DNA of 64,000 nt from positions 20,614,470 to 20,678,469 of the forward strand of contig NC_029521.1 in NCBI RefSeq assembly GCF_001577835.2, given 5' to 3'. This DNA comes from Coturnix japonica. Lineage: Eukaryota > Chordata > Aves > Galliformes > Phasianidae. Shown in pieces: positions 31,812 to 58,845 of the stretch. The position numbers and the translations under genes are program-made. Numbering within the stretch: the stretch's first letter is position 1; each line of letters opens with the position of its first letter. The notes under the pieces were generated by a model. It was not told the DNA's origin. It worked only from the letters and a program-made list of their open reading frames with translations, and made no database searches.

Positions 31812-33366
31812 AAAATTGGCTAAAATAGACTTTATTTTACCATCACAATATATAATCTCTTATCAACACAACTCACAAAGTCTTTACAAAATAATTCAGT
31901 TTTCTAACGTATTTTAAACACTAATTTTGTACAAACCTTGAAGGGAAAACAGGCAATTGTAGTTAGGCATGTCTTTGTTTAGGGTTTTATTTTTAGAAGC
32001 ATCACAAGAATTACTTCAAATCAAGAGATTTTTTCTTGCGGTGTTGCCTTTACAGGCAAAACTTCACACTATTGTAAAGACCTGAAGAACGATCCATGAA
32101 AGCTTTCTTTAGACAAAAGATGCCAGGACTCCTGTGCTGACAGCACTGCAGCAGATAGGACGGTAAGCAAACATCTGAGCTAATGTAAGTGCTCTGAAAT
32201 GCCTCACTAAAGAACCTTCTTCCCTTCACTATACTGACTACGGAGGGACCCTGGTTCTGAACAGTAGCTTTCATGTATCTCCACACATAAGACACGATGT
32301 GCAGCAAGAGGGTTGCACAGAAAGCTGTCCCTTAATGCTGCACAATGATGAAAGACTTCAACAGAACAGAACTGAAAAGCTGTCACAAAACCTGGTAATT
32401 GAATATGAACAGAAACATTGCCTACTGTCTATCTTGCATAAAGGTGGTAGTAACAGGCACATGCTATGCTATTTAACCCCCCAAACCTGCTCTCCACTAC
32501 AATTCATTAACACATACTGGCAGGAGTGGATAAAGCTACCATTTTTCACTGCTGCAAGAAAGATGAGTGCTAAAAAATGAAGGAACCTGAGCTCCTGCTA
32601 GTTGAGTTTGACAGATTTTACATGACAGCAGAATTAGGTGATTTTAAACACAGCAAGCAGGTAGAAAGAGGTGCTACTTGTTTTTCCCCCCCCCCCCCTC
32701 CATGCATAGTTTAACCAGCTTACAGCCAGCTCATCTCCATTCAGACTAGAGATGCGTGACCCACAATTTGGTGCAAGTCAAACTACCAGCAAATATTTTT
32801 CAAGTGCAAACAAAATTGTTTTTCTTCAAGAAAAACAACTGAGTAAAGTTTGTGATACATCATTTCCAACCTATTTCGGTCTCCATTTGAAGAGTTGCCT
32901 TCCTCTCCCAGATCACATCTGAAGACAGATGATCACTATTAGCTTTCTTACACCAAATGACTGTTTCCACCCCAGAATATACTGTACTGCCCACTGAGGA
33001 TCATCCCTGAGAATACTGTTCTAGCTTAGACACTTAGAAAGTAAACAACATCCCATAACTTAGGGAGAAAGGCTGTTCACCCTGTGAGATTTTGCAGGTT
33101 TAGGAAGTATTTAAAGAAATGCAGCAACTCTGAGCATTTAAAGTCCCTGAGCTGAGTGAAATTCAATAGCTGTATATATAGAGCATTGTAAAAAAACCAA
33201 ACAAACAGTGGTAAAGTCAGATGTTAAGTTACAAGCATACAGCAGTCAGTGGTAGTTTCTTTTACTTGCTTCCTGTCACAGAAAATACGATGGTTTTCTT
33301 TGGTGAGAACAGCAGTGAAGGAGCTTCATGACTTCGGATTCTTTCACCTCCTGATACTGTAGCACT
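31812..33366 (-). other. PCGF6: Probable PCGF6 3' UTR
   Basis: On the minus strand an AATAAA hexamer lies at 31836-31831, about 1.5 kb beyond the PCGF6 stop, in AT-rich sequence without competing exons. A run of 13 C at about 32686-32698 reads as poly-G in the transcript. The extent is inferred. Confidence 0.45.
32686..32698. repeat. Poly-C tract
   Basis: A run of about 13 C, poly-G on the PCGF6 strand, lies within the probable 3' UTR. Confidence 0.8.
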
Positions 33367-48676
<15,310 letters not shown>

Positions 48677-48894
48677 GGCTCGGGCCGAGGGTTGAGCTGC
48701 TGCCTGTGGTACCGCGCACCAGCAGGCAGACAGGCCGGGCTCCCGTAAAGCCCTCCCGGCAGCGTCGCAAAATGAAGCTCCGAGCGCTCTGCCGGAGACA
48801 GGAGGCGGCGCCTTTCCTTCGCCCCGACTGTCGCAAAACAACATCCGCGCTTGGCGGCAGCCACCCGTAACCGGCGAATGGGGGGCGATGCAAG

Positions 48895-49414
48895 ATGGCG
48901 GCGGTACCTGAGGAGCCGGCGGAGGTTGCCGCGGTGAAGCCGGACCCTGAGGCGGGGACGCCACCGCAGCCCCCCGCCGCTCCCTCCGCCGCCGCCACCG
49001 CAGCCCCCCCCGCTCCGTCGGCCGCCGCGGCGGATGGGGAGGCGGCGGGGAGCGCTGGGGATGCGTCGTCCGCCAAGCCCTCGGCACCGGGCCCGGCCGC
49101 CTCCCCGGCGTCGCTGGACCGGCAGACTCTGGTGGCCGTGCTGCAGTTCCTGCGGCGCAGCAACCTCCGCGAGTCCGAGGAGATCCTGCGGCGTGAGGCC
49201 CGGCTGCTCGGAGAGGACATCGGAAACGCCGCCCTCAGCCCCGCCGGTGCCGGGCTCCCGGGAGCCCCGGGGGGCGAGGGGGATGCCAGCAGCAGCGAGG
49301 CGCTGCTCAGCCGGGTCACCGCCGCCACCGCCATCTCGATTGGAGGCGGCGTCGCCCCCGTCGCCTCTTCCAGCCCTGGGGTGGCGGCAGCGGCCGCGGT
49401 GCCTCCGGGGAAAG
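48895..49414 (+). CDS. TAF5: TAF5 coding exon 1
   Basis: Residues 1-173 plus one base. It is GC-rich and Ala/Pro-rich, and contains the LisH segment. The start ATG lies in an AAGATGGCGG context. The donor is GGAAAG|GTGAGA. Confidence 0.93.
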
Positions 49415-52400
49415 GTGAGACCCGCTCGGTGCGCATCCCGCTGCCTCGGGGCTGAGGCTCCTCTGGGGGCAGATAAGGCTGCACCCCAGTCCTCGGGGAA
49501 ATAACCGGTTCTAGCAGTCCCCAGTGCAGCTCTGGAAGAGATTGCGATTTTGGGGTGCAGCTTCTTAGAGGAGGGTGTCTGTTTTACTTGCTGGGACCAG
49601 TGTCAGAGTGAGAGGTGTTTCTTGTTGTCTGTGGGTACCATCTCAAGAGCATCACGAGAGGCTGAAGATTCTCTTTGTAGAGGTGATGGCTCTTGTAGTC
49701 AGAGTTCTCTTTGTAGTTAGAGGTGATGATGCCGGAGCCCCAATGTACAAGCTGCTGCGTTTTGGAGAAAGAACAATATGGTACTTGTGGAGAAGGCTTC
49801 ATGCATTTCTAATGCAAGCTGACAGCAGCTTTAGATGTTTGTCAGGGTAGTAAATTTTAATGAAGATATTCTGTGGGGTAGCTTTACATTAAAACTGGAA
49901 GCATTTCAGGAACTTATATGTCCGAATGGCAGTAGGAGTACAATATGAGGTCAGCTTGTTCCTGGCATCACTTTATAGGAGATTAGTGATTTTAAAGACT
50001 GCTGTGAGAGTGCTAGGAAGTGACAGAAAGTCACTGCCCTGGAATGGATGTGTAGTGGTCTTGATAAATTGTTCACTTGATTAACTTAATTTGCTTGCTC
50101 ATTAAAAGCAAAATAATTACAGTGATTACATCTTATGGGCTTAAAAATATTCAGCTCCTCATTTGACAGTTTTTAGCCCTTGCTGTGTAGGATTGTGATG
50201 CTGACATCAGCTTCTTTCCACGTACCTGGTAGGCAACTTTTGGCAGGGAGGGCACAAAAGATGACAAATGGTACTTGAAGTATCAGTTGCTGGGCCACTG
50301 TCCTCTCTATTGTAGCACTTAAAGGTGCAAACACAAGACAATGTTCTGTTTTGTTCTCAGTATCTCACCTTAGCAGAGGAGTTGTTGGCCACTGTATATT
50401 TGTTATTTGTGTGTTGCTCTTTGAGGCAGCTGTACAATCTGTTCTTATATGCTGATGCTTTTGCAGTTGGAGGAGGTGTTGTTGTGGAGGATCAGCCAGA
50501 TGTGAGCGCAGTGCTGTCTGCCTACAATCAGCAGGGGGACCCAACGCTGTACGAGGAGTACTACAGTGGTTTAAAAAACTTCATTGAGTGTTCCCTGGAC
50601 TGTCATCGAGCCGAACTGTCTCAGCTGTTTTATCCTCTCTTTGTGCACATGTACTTGGAGTTGGTCTACAATCAACATGAGAGTGAAGCTAAGTCTTTTT
50701 TTGAAAGGTAAGTGATTTTGATTCGTGTAATTCCATTGTGTGGTGTTTGCTACTTTGATTAAGACTGTAAGCTGTAGTGGGTGGCATAGGTGTGTGTGTA
50801 TGTGCATATATACATACACAAACGTGTTCTTTTGTAGTGCTGAGGGGACAATCTGTGGATTGCTGTAATTGTGAATCCTTTTCCAACCTCCAGTATTAGA
50901 AAGAAGTGCAAACTCCGTGCTTTTGAACAGTACACATGCAGATTTTCATGGTGTTTATACTGAGGTGGTGGGTTCCTTGCTGCAATGAAGAGATGATGCT
51001 GCGTTAGGGAAAATTGTGGGCTCATTTACTAGCACTTGAAAGTTGCACTGAGATCCAAAGCAGTGCAGTCTATAAATGCTTACTAATATCAAAGTATGTG
51101 TATTTAAATTCATCTAAGACTAAAGGAAATGGTTAATCATTAATGTACATTTTTCTGTGCTCTTACTGTGTTTCACATCTTTATCACTTGAGGATAAGTT
51201 TAATTTGTATTCTGGGATCAGATCAATTATGAAACATTTCGACCCATGTTTATCCCTCAGATATGGTCAGAAAAAGAAGTTCTTTAAATAGATAAAATGT
51301 TCCCTGCCACAAGTATCTTATAAATGATTTGAATTAAAAGTGGGAACTTATTTTCTCTAAATGTATGTTGGCTATTAGATAATGTGGGTGGAAAGTGAAG
51401 AATGTATCCATTGTTAAATGTGCTTATTCATATGATGAATCAGTTATAAATACATCCAGGTAGTCTTACATAATAAGAAATGCCTTGTACTTTATTGTAC
51501 CACAAATTGAAGTTTCATTTATGTAAATAGATTAGTGTAACTATTTACTGCAGGCAATAACCCTTTGTGCATATGCATTTCTGTGTCCTCTCTTCATCTT
51601 GTTTTTTTGAACTCTTGGTTAATTTTACTGTGTGCTGTAAGTTGTTGATTCCTTGGGAACAAAATTTATTTAAGCAGAAAGCTCATTCCATATGTAGTTC
51701 TGTGAGGACCCTTTGGAACCCACTGTGTTTCACGTTAAAATTATCTAGTTAAGTGTGCACTTAGGAGATAATATTTTCCTAATGAATCTCTTCCCACGTG
51801 TTAAATTGTTTCAATAGATTTCATGGGGATCAGGAATGTTATTACCAAGATGACCTCCGTGTATTATCCAGCTTAACCAAAAAAGAACACATGAAAGGTA
51901 ATGAGACCATGCTGGATTTCCGAACAAGCAAGTTCGTTCTGCGTATTTCCCGTGACTCTTACCAGCTCTTGAAGAGGCATCTTCAGGAAAAGCAGAACAA
52001 CCAGATCTGGAACATTGTTCAGGAACATCTCTACATTGATATATTTGATGGAATGCCCCGTAGCAAACAACAGATAGATGCTATGGTTGGAAGCTTGGCT
52101 GGGGAGGCAAAACGAGAGGCAAATAAAGCAAAGGTAGGAGGAAAAGGATGTTGCTCTTTATTATTGAATGCTTTGAGAGTAGTTTTTCAGGAAGTACTAT
52201 ATTTGTTTATATGTATATAATCATACTATATATGATTATTGCTACTTGATATCTTAAAAGACAACATGAACTAAATAAAGGTTCTGTACAAATAGATGTT
52301 ATCAGTAGTAGAGAAATGAAAATGTGTCACTGACTGGTGGAAGGAACTGTGAGAGACAATGCTATATTCTGTTTGCTGAACTAGATTTAAACTCATGATT

Positions 52401-55400
52401 TTGTTGTCTAGTTTTAACATTGACCCATTTCGCTTCCTCTCTAGTACAGCAGCAATAGTTCTCACTTCCAGTTATTATTGCAAAGGCTGTTGGGTAGATC
52501 TCAATAGCGCAGTACCGCAATGCTACACAAATAAATTATGGAAGTTGTAGGGATTTTGCTTCAGGGAAGAACTAAGAGGTGGTGGGAGAACTCACAGTTG
52601 TCCAGGTCAATTGTTGGCTAAAACAGTAGAACGTGTCTTACACTTGTGCCAGGCTAATCAGTAATGAATGCAGTAATGTTCAACTTAGTAGAACTATCCC
52701 TTTCCGACTAATGTTTGGAGTCTGATGAAAAATCAGTTTTCAGTAAGAGCAAAAATTACCATTATGTCATACATCTTTTATTGGCTTGCAGGTTTTCTTC
52801 GGCTTATTGAAAGAACCAGAGTTCGATGTGCCTTTGGATGATGAAGATGAAGAAGGAGAAAACGAGGAAGGAAAACCAAAGAAGAAGAAACCTAAAAGAG
52901 ACAGTGTAGGATCAAAAAGTAAAAAACAAGACCCTAATGCTCCTCCTCAAAACAGGTACCAAGGGAGGATGTGTAGGGAACTTCTATTAAATCCAGTATT
53001 ACCATGTTAAATGTGCAGTGCTGGTCACATGATGTTTTTAGCTCTTTGTCCATTTCAGCCGTAGACAGCTTTAGTTGTAAGATTTCAAGGGGGATAATGC
53101 AAACCTTAGCATGTAGCCTTCTGTCTTTGCCCTTCACATCAATCTAGATTTCCCTTGATTTTAGTTGCTTACTGTCTCATCTTTTCAAGCCATACTTAAT
53201 TAGTTACCTTGTTTCACTACTTGTCTGGATTTCATAAAGCTATTGCTTCTTTTTCTCATCAATCTTTTACACAGTATTTCATTCTTCTGAATTTATTTTG
53301 ATATTTGAATATTGAGGTGTAGGGTTGCATGGGAAGGTTCAGCTTTCTCTGTTTAAATTGACAATATGGAAAGTTCATAAAAATGTGTGCTTCTAGAATT
53401 CCTCTGCCCGAACTGAAAGACTCAGATAAACTGGATAAAGTGATGAACATGAAGGAAGCTGCCAGACGTGTGCGTCTTGGGCCAGAGTGTCTGCCTTCCA
53501 TCTGCTTCTACACATTCCTTAATGCTTATCAGGTTGGTAAAAAAAAAAGACTTTGGGCAACATGAAAGAGGGAGTCAAAATGATAAACTTCACTCTTAAT
53601 AAAGAAAGAAGACTGAAGAGTTAATGTTGGTTATCAGAGTATTTGGAACGTTCAAAATTTTATTTATAGACTTCATTAAACTAATTTCCAAGTTCCTTGG
53701 GTTTGCTCTGATTTTACCTTAATTCTTTCTTTCACTTTTCCTATGTGACCCTACTCTACAGAATACAGTAGATAGTTTGCACCAAAATACTGGGAAGCAG
53801 TTCTGCTCTGTCATCATTAACTACGCCTCATTTATATATCTTTCTTTTTCGTGGTGCAAGAATGTGTGTGTTTATTTCAAGCAAGTGTTTGTCCAAACTA
53901 TTCTATTTTTATCAAATGAGCATAGTTAATTCTCTTTTTAGTGTTTAGGGTTTGGTAGTGTTTGAAATACACTGTGAAAAATACAAACAACATCAATGGC
54001 TATTTTGTCTATAGGGTCTAACTGCAGTAGATATTACAGATGACTCCAGCATGATTGTAGGAGGCTTTGCTGACTCTACCGTCAGAGTGTGGTCCGTGAC
54101 TCCAAAAAAGCTACGTAGTGTGAAGGCAGCAGCAGGTAATTAAGTAAAAAAAATGTAATGTGAGTGTGTGTTGTTTGTGTTATGTGTGTTTTGTGTGAAC
54201 AGAAGAATATGTCTATTGGGAGAGTTGTTTTGAGCAGCTGCATCTTGTTACTTTGAAGAAACATTGAGCACGGCTGTATAATTGTGTCTTGTAACTACAA
54301 ATAGAAATACATATCTTTAAGGGAATGAGGTATCTGGTTGTGTACACCTACTGCTGGGCAGCCTACAAACGAGTGAACTGTTCTTAGTCATTGTGCTGAA
54401 TCAAAAAGTGCTTGTGGTGTTCAGCAAATAGTAGCCTACAGATTGAAAGCTGTTTTAAGTTGTGTGTAGTGGGAAGCTGTCAGAACATCTGCAAAGTGTG
54501 TTTGTGCCGTATTAACTTCCTGGGAAAAGGCATGGAAATTTGTCATCTCAAGAAGTGTGTCCTGAGGCTAAAAAATAAACCCCTCAGGATTTTATCTTTT
54601 ATGAGGTTTTATCTGTTATGAAGACTTGTTAAAGAGTGGTTATTTACATAAAGCATTATTGCCACCTTTTACAATGGTAGAAGTATTTTAAGTGCCATTG
54701 TTTATATTTCACCATTACCTATTTCAAGGTGTTTTTGTTTATGAGTTTTTTTATTGCTTTTGGGGAAAATGCTATTTGTTTTCATGGCATTTGATGAACC
54801 TCTGACAGTTGTCATGATGTGTGAACTTTTGAAATCTTGCAGACCTCAGTCTAATTGACAAAGAATCAGACGATGTCTTGGAGAGGATCATGGATGAGAA
54901 AACTGCAAGTGAGTTGAAGATTTTATACGGTCACAGTGGACCTGTCTATGGCACCAGCTTCAGTCCTGATAGGTAAAATAAAGTTTACAAGCTAATTAGT
55001 TCGCTTGTGTTGAATCTTAATAGTGTGCTATGAATGTGAACGTGTTTATAATGCGGCTTTTACCAGAAGATCAAAGTAACTCTTGTATCTTCTTTAAAAT
55101 AAGAGATTTGAAAACATTATGTAAGCTACACAAGAGACAACCATCACAGAAATACAGCTGAGAAGTAAGCTTTGTGTGGAACATGATTATAGAATCTATA
55201 TACAGCCTATAGTCTATATAGAGAGTCTATTCATAATTTGTTAATAATTAAGAAAAAGATTTCATACCGAGTTCACATTCAGGGAATCTTACCATATAGT
55301 TTAGAGTTGCATTAAGATTATTCTAAAGTAATATAGTGTAGCAATCTACTGCTTTTTCCCCCCGCATGTGAATGTAATTCTTAAGTGAAGACTAGTTCTT

Positions 55401-57529
55401 TTTTGCAGCCCCTCTGTATTGCTGTGTCATCAGAATTAATCATCAACATTCAAATGTCTCTTATGCTTGACAACCAAGGGTTCAGTTCTTCCCGAACAGT
55501 TTATTGTTGTTTACTTCAGTAAAATGCTGATTTTAATGGGAAATACTAAATAGTAGCTGCCCAGTGGAGAGTTCTATGTATCATAGAATTGTTACAGAGC
55601 TTATGCAATGACTACACAGTCTGTTAACTTGGTATGTAATGTACTATACTTTCTCCTGTGACAGGAACTACCTGTTGTCCTGTTCTGAGGATGGTACTGT
55701 CAGATTGTGGAGCCTCCAAACATTCACTTGTCTGGTGGGATATAAAGGACACAACTATCCAGTATGGGATACGCAGTTCTCTCCTTATGGGTATTATTTT
55801 GTGTCGGGGGGACATGACAGAGTGGCTAGGTAAGAAATTAGATGAGTTTTCTACATACCAGTTTTGTGGTGAATTAACTCAGAAAGTGATTATTGGCTGA
55901 TATAGTTAATAACCTATTACTGGAAATAAATTTTATTACACACGAATTAAAATACTAAGCAACTATTTTAATATATGTTTGTTTTCCTTTTCAACACACA
56001 TCAGAGACATCATCCTCCTATGTGGTCATTTCATGTTAGAAATATTTTCTCCTGTTGTTTAATAACCATGACAGAATGTCCTTTATTTCTCCCTTCCCAA
56101 AAGCATAGTTTTCCAGAATCGATCCTTCTAATTCAACAAATTTACCAGTAAGAAGCCACTCATTAATTATTTCTTTTATTACCGTGCAACAGATTCTGAA
56201 CTTCATTAGTGCTCCCTTTATTAACAAAGCTTTTCTTTTCAGACTGTGGGCAACAGATCATTACCAGCCTTTACGGATATTTGCTGGCCACCTTGCTGAT
56301 GTGACGTGTACTCGATTTCACCCTAACTCCAACTATATTGCCACTGGCTCAGCAGACAGGACTGTACGGCTGTGGGATGTTTTAAATGGGAATTGTGTAA
56401 GAATATTCACTGGACATAAGGTAAAGGCACATCACCAATGTGACTTAATTTCTGTGGTGTGATTCTGAAGAGTAGCATTCAGAACAAGTGCAGATTGACT
56501 AATTAGCTCGTTTGGCTTTCCTCACTGCAAATGTCTTTTGTAGGGTCCGATTCATTCATTGGCATTTTCTCCTAATGGACGATTCCTGGCTACTGGAGCA
56601 ACAGATGGCAGAGTTCTGCTGTGGGATATTGGACATGGTTTGATGGTTGGAGAACTGAAAGGGCACACTGACACTATCTATGCGCTCCGATTCAGTAGAG
56701 ATGGGGAGATCTTAGCATCAGGTAAAAGTCACTGGAAGCAAACATGTTTCCATTGTGCTCCATCTGTTTGAAGTGGGATTATGTAATGATAATGTACCTT
56801 AAGCTGAGTAAGGCTAATTAGAATCACTAAATCCTGAGTGAGCCGCTACCACAAGAGTGAATGGTTCCTTCAGCTGACCAGTGCTCCAATGAAAGCAGAG
56901 TCCACTGGGCCTGCAAAATACTGAGCTCTTCCCTCTATCAAAGGAAGTATCCAAGTGTCAAGAAAAAAGTCATTATGTGACTTAGAATCATAAACATCTG
57001 GTGGAGTTGGCATGTAGGCCTAAGGTTGTTTTGCCTTTTCAAGTGCTGGCTGATAGAATGGAAACCCAGCTGTTCTCAGAGGTGCTTCTTGGCACTTTAT
57101 CTGCAGTGCATTCCTGTTAGATGGCAGGTGATGGCTTTTATTCCTGCTTTCACTGTGTTAAAGGCTTGTTTAAAAATGCTTCGTTGCAGGATGAGTGCTT
57201 AGTATTCAGTTATGAGCTGTTCTGCTTTGTGAGTTTTAATTCCTGTTGTGTTAATTTGCTGTCTAGCAAGGAAAAGACTTTTAAATGTTACTTTCCTTTT
57301 TTCCCTTGTAGGTTCAATGGATAACACAGTTCGGCTGTGGGATGCAGTGAAAGCATTTGAAGACTTAGAAACGGATGACTTTACTACAGCCACTGGACAC
57401 ATAAACTTGCCTGAAAACTCCCAGGACTTGTTACTGGGTACATACATGACCAAATCAACTCCAGTTGTACACCTTCATTTTACACGCAGGAACTTGCTGC
57501 TGGCTGCAGGAGCCTACAGTTCACAGTAG
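48895..57529 (+). CDS. TAF5: TAF5, TFIID subunit 5 (11 coding exons, 788 aa)
   Basis: TAF5 is a scaffold of the general transcription factor TFIID in the nucleus; its WD40 propeller binds the TAF6/TAF9 histone-fold pair. Exons: 48895-49414, 50467-50707, 51818-52133, 52792-52955, 53397-53532, 54015-54135, 54843-54972, 55665-55829, 56243-56420, 56544-56721, 57312-57529. They sum to 2367 nt and stay in frame. Residues 1-75 are an Ala/Pro-rich, poorly conserved start. Residues 76-107 form a LisH helix pair (DRQTLVAVLQFLRRSNLRES). Residues about 180-340 are the conserved NTD2 domain. Residues 368-413 are an acidic then Lys-rich linker. The WD40 propeller runs from about 460 to 788, with visible WD motifs VRVWSV, VRLWSL, RLWATD, VRLWDV, VLLWDI and VRLWDA. 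From exon 2 on it is nearly identical to human TAF5 (about 800 aa) as I recall it. The C-terminus reads LLAAGAYSSQ. Confidence 0.97.
50467..50707 (+). CDS. TAF5: TAF5 coding exon 2
   Basis: It encodes VGGGVVVEDQPDVSAVLSAY to EAKSFFE plus two bases. The acceptor is TTGCAG|TTGGAG and the donor is GAAAG|GTAAGT. Confidence 0.96.
50787..50823. repeat. Alternating purine-pyrimidine tract with inverted repeat
   Basis: A GT-rich run is followed by TGTGTATGT, an AT-alternating centre and ACATACACA. This makes a 9-bp stem in TAF5 intron 2, just after exon 2. Confidence 0.6.
51818..52133 (+). CDS. TAF5: TAF5 coding exon 3 (NTD2)
   Basis: It encodes RFHGDQECYYQDDLRVLSSL to EAKREANKAK. The acceptor is CAATAG|ATTTCA and the donor is GCAAAG|GTAGGA. 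Confidence 0.96.
52792..52955 (+). CDS. TAF5: TAF5 coding exon 4 (charged linker)
   Basis: It encodes VFFGLLKEPEFDVPLDDEDE to KKQDPNAPPQN plus two bases. The acceptor is TTGCAG|GTTTTC and the donor is AACAG|GTACCA. Confidence 0.96.
53397..53532 (+). CDS. TAF5: TAF5 coding exon 5
   Basis: It encodes RIPLPELKDSDKLDKVMNMK to ICFYTFLNAYQ. The acceptor is TTCTAG|AATTCC and the donor is TATCAG|GTTGGT. Confidence 0.96.
54015..54135 (+). CDS. TAF5: TAF5 coding exon 6 (first WD repeat)
   Basis: It encodes GLTAVDITDDSSMIVGGFAD, then STVRVWSVTPKKLRSVKAAA. The acceptor is CTATAG|GGTCTA and the donor is GCAGCAG|GTAATT. Confidence 0.95.
54843..54972 (+). CDS. TAF5: TAF5 coding exon 7
   Basis: It encodes DLSLIDKESDDVLERIMDEK, then TASELKILYGHSGPVYGTSF and SPD. 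The acceptor is TTGCAG|ACCTCA and the donor is GATAG|GTAAAA. Confidence 0.95.
55665..55829 (+). CDS. TAF5: TAF5 coding exon 8
   Basis: It encodes RNYLLSCSEDGTVRLWSLQT to FVSGGHDRVA plus two bases. The acceptor is GACAG|GAACTA and the donor is GGCTAG|GTAAGA. Confidence 0.96.
56243..56420 (+). CDS. TAF5: TAF5 coding exon 9
   Basis: It encodes RLWATDHYQPLRIFAGHLAD to VLNGNCVRIFTGHK. The acceptor is TTTCAG|ACTGTG and the donor is CATAAG|GTAAAG. Confidence 0.96.
56544..56721 (+). CDS. TAF5: TAF5 coding exon 10
   Basis: It encodes GPIHSLAFSPNGRFLATGAT to YALRFSRDGEILAS plus one base. The acceptor is TTGTAG|GGTCCG and the donor is GCATCAG|GTAAAA. Confidence 0.96.
57312..57529 (+). CDS. TAF5: TAF5 coding exon 11 and stop
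   Basis: It encodes GSMDNTVRLWDAVKAFEDLE to FTRRNLLLAAGAYSSQ, with TAG at 57527-57529. The acceptor is TTGTAG|GTTCAA. Confidence 0.96.
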
Positions 57530-58845
57530 ATCAGGAAGACGTAAGACTGGCTGTGCCAAGTTGTTGCAGCAGTGACCTCAGAATGTGAGATGAAGAGGAA
57601 TGTCTTGTATGGGTGGACTTTGTTAGTCCATTGCAGGAAAAACAAAACTGTAAACTAACTCAAGTGACATCTTCTCTATTCTGCTCTCGTAATTCACATC
57701 TTTTGCTCTCACAGTTTGAAAATGCTGGAGACTGACAAGACAGTGTGAATTTAAAGGAATTGTTTCATGGTGCTTTTGATAAATGTATCCATATGTATAT
57801 ATATACATACATACATGTATATATATGACAATGGCTGTCTCCTCTCAGAGATGGTATTGAGCTCTGCTGAAACTTCTGGAAAGTTAACAGCCCTGGTCTG
57901 TGTTCTCAAATGAGTTTTTTTAAAGCACTTAATATATGGTTTGCTAATGTTTAATCAGTCTCAAACACAGGTGAAAACTTCAGACTCAGAAAAGGAGAAT
58001 GTAGTTTAACTCACTATAGCCTGGGCTGGGCAACAGGAATGGTGAGAATATTATAGCAACAAATAGGGCATTGAAAGAATAAGCCCAACAGGCAGAGGCT
58101 TGTGGGGAACTGCAGAGAAGTTACGTGTAGTTTTTAAGTACCAAGTCCTGAAAAGATTTCAAACTTTGTGCTCTTTTGAGGTATTAGAAATGGAGATCTT
58201 GTTATTCTGTTCTGACAAGAAGCTGCTGCTGTGCGATAAGGAACGCAGATTGCAATGTGAATTCTTTGGAGACACGCATCACCCAATCTTAAAAACAATA
58301 TTCTTAAGCCCCCACACGTTCTATTAGATTTGAAGAGCTTCAAAAACCTGCATCCTTTGAGAAAACAGTTTAACAGATCACACTAAAGCTAGTGAAGGAT
58401 CAAGAAACTGAAATCTGAATTCAAGAAAAAGAAATCTGCTGGCTCTCTACTGAAGATGCAGAAAACCAAGACTTGACGTTTCCAAGGTAAACAAAGAACT
58501 ACCTCCTGTCTCATCCTTTTTCTGACTAAGCCTTGGAGTAAAGAGGCATCGGGGCATTAAATGTCAAAGGAAAGGTGGAAAATTCATAAGGAAGCTAATC
58601 CAGAAACATTCTTTAAAGAGAAATGGTTAAAACTAAACTATGATGGATTTGATCTGTAAAGGTACATCAGAACTTCCTAGTAGTCAATACGATCAGCTGG
58701 ACTTAAAATGGTAGTGAATCAAACAAGTTACCTAAAAGCATGTACAGCTTTGAGAGCTTGAAGAAAACACTGCTGCATTCTGCCTTTTTATTTTGTACAG
58801 TTTTATACTTTTGATAGTATAATAAATACTAAAACCACACAGCTT
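57530..58845 (+). other. TAF5: TAF5 3' UTR with poly-A signal
   Basis: A canonical AATAAA at 58821-58826 is followed by a GT-rich stretch (CTTGTGTCTGTAGACTG), as expected downstream of a cleavage site. The UTR is about 1.3 kb and AT-rich, and contains a TA/CATA tract at 57791-57827 with two UGUAUAUA motifs. Confidence 0.75.
57791..57827 (+). promoter_or_regulatory. TAF5: Paired Pumilio-type motifs in an AT palindrome
   Basis: TGTATATA occurs at 57794-57801 and again at 57816-57823. Both match the Pumilio element UGUANAUA on the mRNA strand. The first lies in a perfect 18-bp palindrome, TATGTATATATATACATA. The tract could also be simple microsatellite sequence. Confidence 0.5.

Noticed and set aside
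48677-49087. Upstream in-frame extension of PCGF6 beginning MPRAWRTT
   Set aside because: It runs antisense through the promoter and TAF5 exon 1. The ATG at 48676 has a strong Kozak context, and its product aligns with the human N-terminal GAPGCSGSR region.
51430-51500. C/D-box snoRNA candidate in TAF5 intron 2 (ATGATGA box)
   Set aside because: No CTGA D box at a suitable distance and no terminal stem were seen.
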